20,975 nucleotides of DNA, from contig BFEA01000494.1 of the NCBI GenBank assembly GCA_003427395.1, positions 208,025-228,999 of the forward strand. The letters are read 5' to 3'. Made by a program: the position numbers and the translations under genes. Below the pieces are notes generated by a model. That model saw only the letters and a program-made list of their open reading frames with translations. It searched no databases and was not told where the DNA came from. The stretch is from Chara braunii (Eukaryota > Streptophyta > Charophyceae > Charales > Characeae). This document shows, piece after piece, positions 18,391 to 20,975 of the stretch; positions within the stretch are counted from its first letter, which is position 1, and each line of letters starts with the position of its first letter.

Positions 18391-18613
18391 GGGTGGAAAG
18401 AATGTCTGATAGCCAGAGAGCCCCACTAAGGTCTTTTGACACTAGAATGAATACGTCTTGAGGGATCTGGACTTTTAGTTTCTTCAAAAAGGCCTATCGC
18501 TCGTGCATTGAGTTGAGGGTGTTCACACAAAAGATGCTGATTCCCTCCAACTCCAGCATTGCCAAAATGGATACCCACCTACCCTCCGTTTCGTTGGCCT
18601 CCCAAACGTCAGA
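18383..18613 (-). pseudogene. LINE endonuclease domain fragment
   Basis: The minus-strand frame reads SDVWEANETEGRWVSILAML, then ISIFCVNTLNSMHER, a TAG stop (18494-18496), then AFLKKLKVQIPQDVFILV. This follows the central pattern of LINE apurinic endonucleases (roughly GRWV..., an NVYAPN-like strand, ER..FF..L, then I(L/V)GGDFN). Here NVYAPN has become CVNTLNS and the GDFN metal-binding core is lost (SKDLSG). The N-terminal half of the domain and everything between this point and the RT are missing. The match is by pattern, not by alignment. Confidence 0.55.
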
Positions 18614-18976
18614 CCACCATAACCCTCTCACACACCACACATTGGAGCCCCTCTACCAGACTCTACACCCGCAAAATTCCCCCCGCCTCCCACTGAGTCC
18701 ACCCCGCCCCACACTGAGCACCTCACTCCTTCCAACCCATCGTCAAATCCCCCGGTGCCGTACAGTGCACGCCCACTCATCCCCCCATGGCCCACTGAGC
18801 AGTTCCTCCCAGTAGACCCCTCGCGGTGGGACCCGCACACCGCACCCAGTAATCCTGTCCCAACCCCTGGACCCGTCCACTCTCTACTCTCGCCCCCACT
18901 CCCAGACATGACCCCACCAATGACCCCGCCACCACCTCTCAACTCACCTGAGCAATCAGCACACCCATGCCATTGA
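18521..18976. other. Proline-rich low-complexity stretch
   Basis: The plus strand is C-rich and translates in two frames to Pro/Ser/Thr/His-rich peptides (for example PPLPDMTPPMTPPPPLNSP), and the complement gives Gly-rich peptides. No domain is visible. It overlaps the LINE endonuclease fragment at its left end. It could be a worn low-complexity linker from a retroelement or simple CCACC-type repeat DNA. Confidence 0.35.
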
Positions 18977-19666
18977 CCCTTCCACCACATCTCTGCTGAC
19001 AGAGTATAACACCCATGGACAGACACTCCAAGCCCAAGCCCTGGCCAGGCTGAGAAGGGAACACGGCAGCTGCAATCTCAGCAAAAGTCAAATGCTTGAT
19101 GCGAAGCAATATCAGCCCAAAGGGGGCAACAGCAGAGCAGCATCAAGTACAAATAGCCAATGGTAACATCAGAAAAGGAGGAACAGCGACCACAAAAACT
19201 GCAAGCGCAATGCTCAGGGAAGAGTAAGAACAACTTCAAGTCGGCAGCAGGTCATCGCTGCAGGTCGTAAACGGGAGGAGGACACAGCATACTCCACGCT
19301 ACCTGTGCCCGGTCTCAAACACTCCAAACAGTAACTATTTCCATGGCTCAGACTGCCAAGACTGTAACTTGGCAAGACATGACTTACTGGCCATTACTCT
19401 GACTATCAGGACTATATAACTCAGATCGGAAAGACACGAGATACTGGTGGGACAAAGTGTTGTCATGGGGAAATAAAGGATAACAGGGGAAGGGACTCAC
19501 TAGATTCACTAGACTGAAGTCCCAGCCCTGACAACAAACTGGGACCATAAGAAACTATACCATCCTCGTACTTTTCTGGGACGCTGGACCCGATTATTCA
19601 GCAGGTCTTGCTCCCCACAAATAGATGGAGCCTTCCATCCAGCCCCACTTAACGACGATGCTCTTA
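18977..19666. other. No recognisable feature
   Basis: Mixed-composition DNA with short frames only. The plus strand is A/C/G-rich with CAGCA/GCAGC clusters at 19040-19270. ACTTACTGG and GACTAT/GACTGT motifs recur at 19340-19420. An A-rich run with TTTTGTTTTGTTTT lies at about 19697-19727, just past the end. I see no gene or element boundary. Confidence 0.35.
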
Positions 19667-20228
19667 TCACCTCGCTAAGTGGCATACATACAACAAAGTT
19701 TTGTTTTGTTTTCCTTTTAAAAAAAAATAAAAATAGAACCTCCACCCGGGAATCCGGGGGGAGCCAGATGGCCACTCCTGCAGTTCCGGCTCCCTGTGCA
19801 TGGGCCCTGAGTGACTGACACGGTCATGCTGCATTATGTGGCCGAATGTGCTCCGGTTTATCCATGATATAGTGTCGCTTGTATGCATATGACATCGGGC
19901 CAGGTGCGCACCCCCCCCCCCTCCTCTTCCCCCCCCCCCCACTTCTCCCCGTAGCTGGTCCCAAAGGGCCTGGATCTTATCCAGGTTAATGATTTGCAAG
20001 ACCATTTATATTGATGGATCAGAGGTCCAGTTCCAAGTCCGCACAGTACGGATTAGCCCACTTCCTGTTTTGGCCATATAATGCTTCCACCGCTTCCATA
20101 AGTGCACAAATTACAAACGCTGCCATGTCATAAAGTCCCAGTTCAATAGTTTTCTGAAGGCATGTCATGAAGGAACGTTTTTTCCAAAGCAGGGCGCTCA
20201 GGCACGTATACAGATCCTCTTCTGGCTA
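19667..20228 (-). other. Unidentified coding-like stretch
   Basis: From about 20228 to 20024 the minus strand is open for 68 codons with a balanced, protein-like composition (PEEDLYTCLSALLWKKRSFM then TCLQKTIELGLYDMAAFVIC, and later MEAVEALYGQNRKWANPYC). It stops at TGA near 20024 and has TAG directly before it. A second frame (20005-19667) begins MVLQIINLDKIQALWDQLRG, passes through a poly-C-encoded glycine tract (19909-19941) and remains open. These may be exons or ORF remnants of one protein, possibly from a transposon. I recognise no family. The left edge of copy 3 of the small TIR element abuts it. Confidence 0.3.
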
Positions 20229-20246
20229 GTATTCACTGGCTTTGAA

Positions 20247-20410
20247 CCACCAGTACATTTCCCAGCTATTTTGCGAGATGCGCCGGGTAACACGGGCCCA
20301 CGGGGGCCAAGAGTGGGAGGTCCGTGGTCGATAAAGCGAATCTGCGACCCGTTTTTCATTCCAAGCCTCCGAAACTGCCCGCGACCAACATATGTGAAAG
20401 GTACAGGGGG
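20247..20410. mobile_element. Miniature TIR element, CCACCAGTACC family, copy 3
   Basis: The left tip CCACCAGTACATTTCCC matches copy 1 at 10239 (CCACCAGTACCTTTCCC) with one difference. The complement of the right tip reads CCCCCTGTACCTTTCAC. TTGAA lies outside the left end (20242-20246) and TTTAA outside the right (20411-20415). The 164-bp body shares with copy 1 an internal block of GATAAA, then (G/C)GAATCTGCG or TGATCCGCG, then CGTTT. Ends and interior together support common origin with copy 1. Confidence 0.7.
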
Positions 20411-20929
20411 TTTAAGGTTCTGCATTGTGGCTATTCCACTTGAGATTGGCCTCCTTTTTCGGATCAACCAAGACATAAATGTCCCTGTGTCGCATACCGT
20501 AAAGGTGCAGACCAGAAAAAGAACCGACACCTCTCACATAGTACAAGATAGCGCAGCGGAAGGCTTAAATACCAATAATCGGCCCAACCAATGTTGCAAT
20601 GCAGACCAAACATACATCATCATCATTCAATGGTGTGAAGGGGCCTGGCATTCACACAGGAAGAATGCACCAGTCCCCAACCATACACAGACGAAGAAGA
20701 GGGGGGGTTAGACGAAGAAGAGGGGAAGATGGGAGTGTTGTCAACACCAAGTCTTTGGTACAGGTCCCAAATAATCCCTCGTCAAATGTCTGAATCCCAA
20801 TGTCGAGTCTGGATCCAAATGTCATCAAGTCCCAAAGTCACCAATCTCCCTCTCTCTCGTAGTCTGAAGATACTGAGAAGTTAGGTAGCGAGAGGGTGAG
20901 GGAGAGATGGTGGACTTAGAAGAGGAAGA

Positions 20930-20931
20930 AG

Positions 20932-20975
<44 letters not shown>
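20930..20975. repeat. (TC)n microsatellite at window end
   Basis: A GAAGAAGAAGAA purine run passes into (CT)n from about 20937 to the last base; the repeat continues beyond the window. Just upstream, CTCCCTCTCTCTCG (about 20847) and CGAGAGGGTGAGGGAG (20889-20904) form a loose inverted pair. Confidence 0.9.

Larger units (their letters stand above)
15054..18613 (-). mobile_element. Degenerate non-LTR retrotransposon (LINE)
   Basis: Read from high to low coordinates, the order is apurinic-type endonuclease fragment, RT fingers and palm, thumb, then a long C-terminal region, as in plant LINEs. RT landmarks on the minus strand are GPITLL with a frame-shifted VVYKMLSKALANRM (about 18170-18070), TGFMKNSNTQDNILL (about 18043-18000), motif A DFEKAYD (17919-17939), motif B WQGDPIAPFLF (about 17740-17765) and motif C ADD (17064-17072). 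After these comes the thumb, LARWKGKSSSLFAQALVIND (in 16692-16967). Further C-terminal pieces are at 16348-16079, 16095-15904, 15421-15218 and 15278-15054, the last with VLWALWWRG. Stops, frameshifts, a deletion between motifs B and C, an inverted piece and an inserted DNA element make it non-functional. The 5' end above 18613 and the 3' tail are not recognisable. Confidence 0.9.

Overview
The window looks like nuclear DNA from a green-lineage eukaryote. The only confidently intact protein gene is cytosolic ribosomal protein eL36 (minus strand, 7149-7481), and its sequence is of plant/green-algal type. The rest is repeat-rich, with long microsatellites, tandem duplications, miniature inverted-repeat elements, a tRNA-headed SINE and a broken LINE. 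I see no operons, Shine-Dalgarno sites or bacterial gene layout. A streptophyte alga such as a charophyte would fit, but that is a guess from one protein and the repeat style. Two ambiguous bases (587 and 766) mark it as an assembly.

Layout: 1-800 holds a four-copy degenerate tandem array. 813-1328 has an unrecognised ORF. 1590-1949 is a tRNA-derived SINE on the minus strand with A and B boxes and an A-rich tail. 1985-2420 is AT-rich with short repeats and a hairpin. 2630-4940 is a chain of local duplications, several carrying AAACCCTAA-type (telo-box) motifs. 5040-6300 is a ~1.2 kb polypyrimidine tract punctuated by the palindrome TGCCACGTGGCA. 6354-6433 is a perfectly phased 20-bp tandem repeat. 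7149-7520 is eL36 with a telo-box just upstream. 7940-9180 contains a 350-bp element with 80-bp terminal inverted repeats (TIRs), flanked by oppositely oriented short motifs. 9589-9705 may be an exon. 10440-13730 is T-rich, intron-like or intergenic DNA in which I recognise no gene.

13739-18613 is a transposon cluster. A Tc1/mariner-type miniature element (14007-14611, TA target duplication) lies beside a minus-strand LINE remnant (about 18613 down to 15054). The LINE's endonuclease, reverse-transcriptase (RT) motifs A, B and C, thumb and C-terminal region can all be followed despite stops and frameshifts. A 590-bp PIF/Harbinger-like element (17122-17711, TAA target duplication) sits between RT motifs B and C. 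A ~90-bp piece at the RT N-terminus reads on the opposite strand, next to a 10-bp perfect palindrome. 18520-20975 holds proline-rich low-complexity DNA, an unidentified minus-strand coding-like stretch, and terminal microsatellite.

Three small elements (10239-10433, 13739-13886, 20247-20410) share CCACCAGTAC-type termini set in TTTAA/TTGAA. They look like copies of one undescribed miniature transposon family and are the best candidate for something new here. No CRISPR, phage, virus or toxin system was seen.
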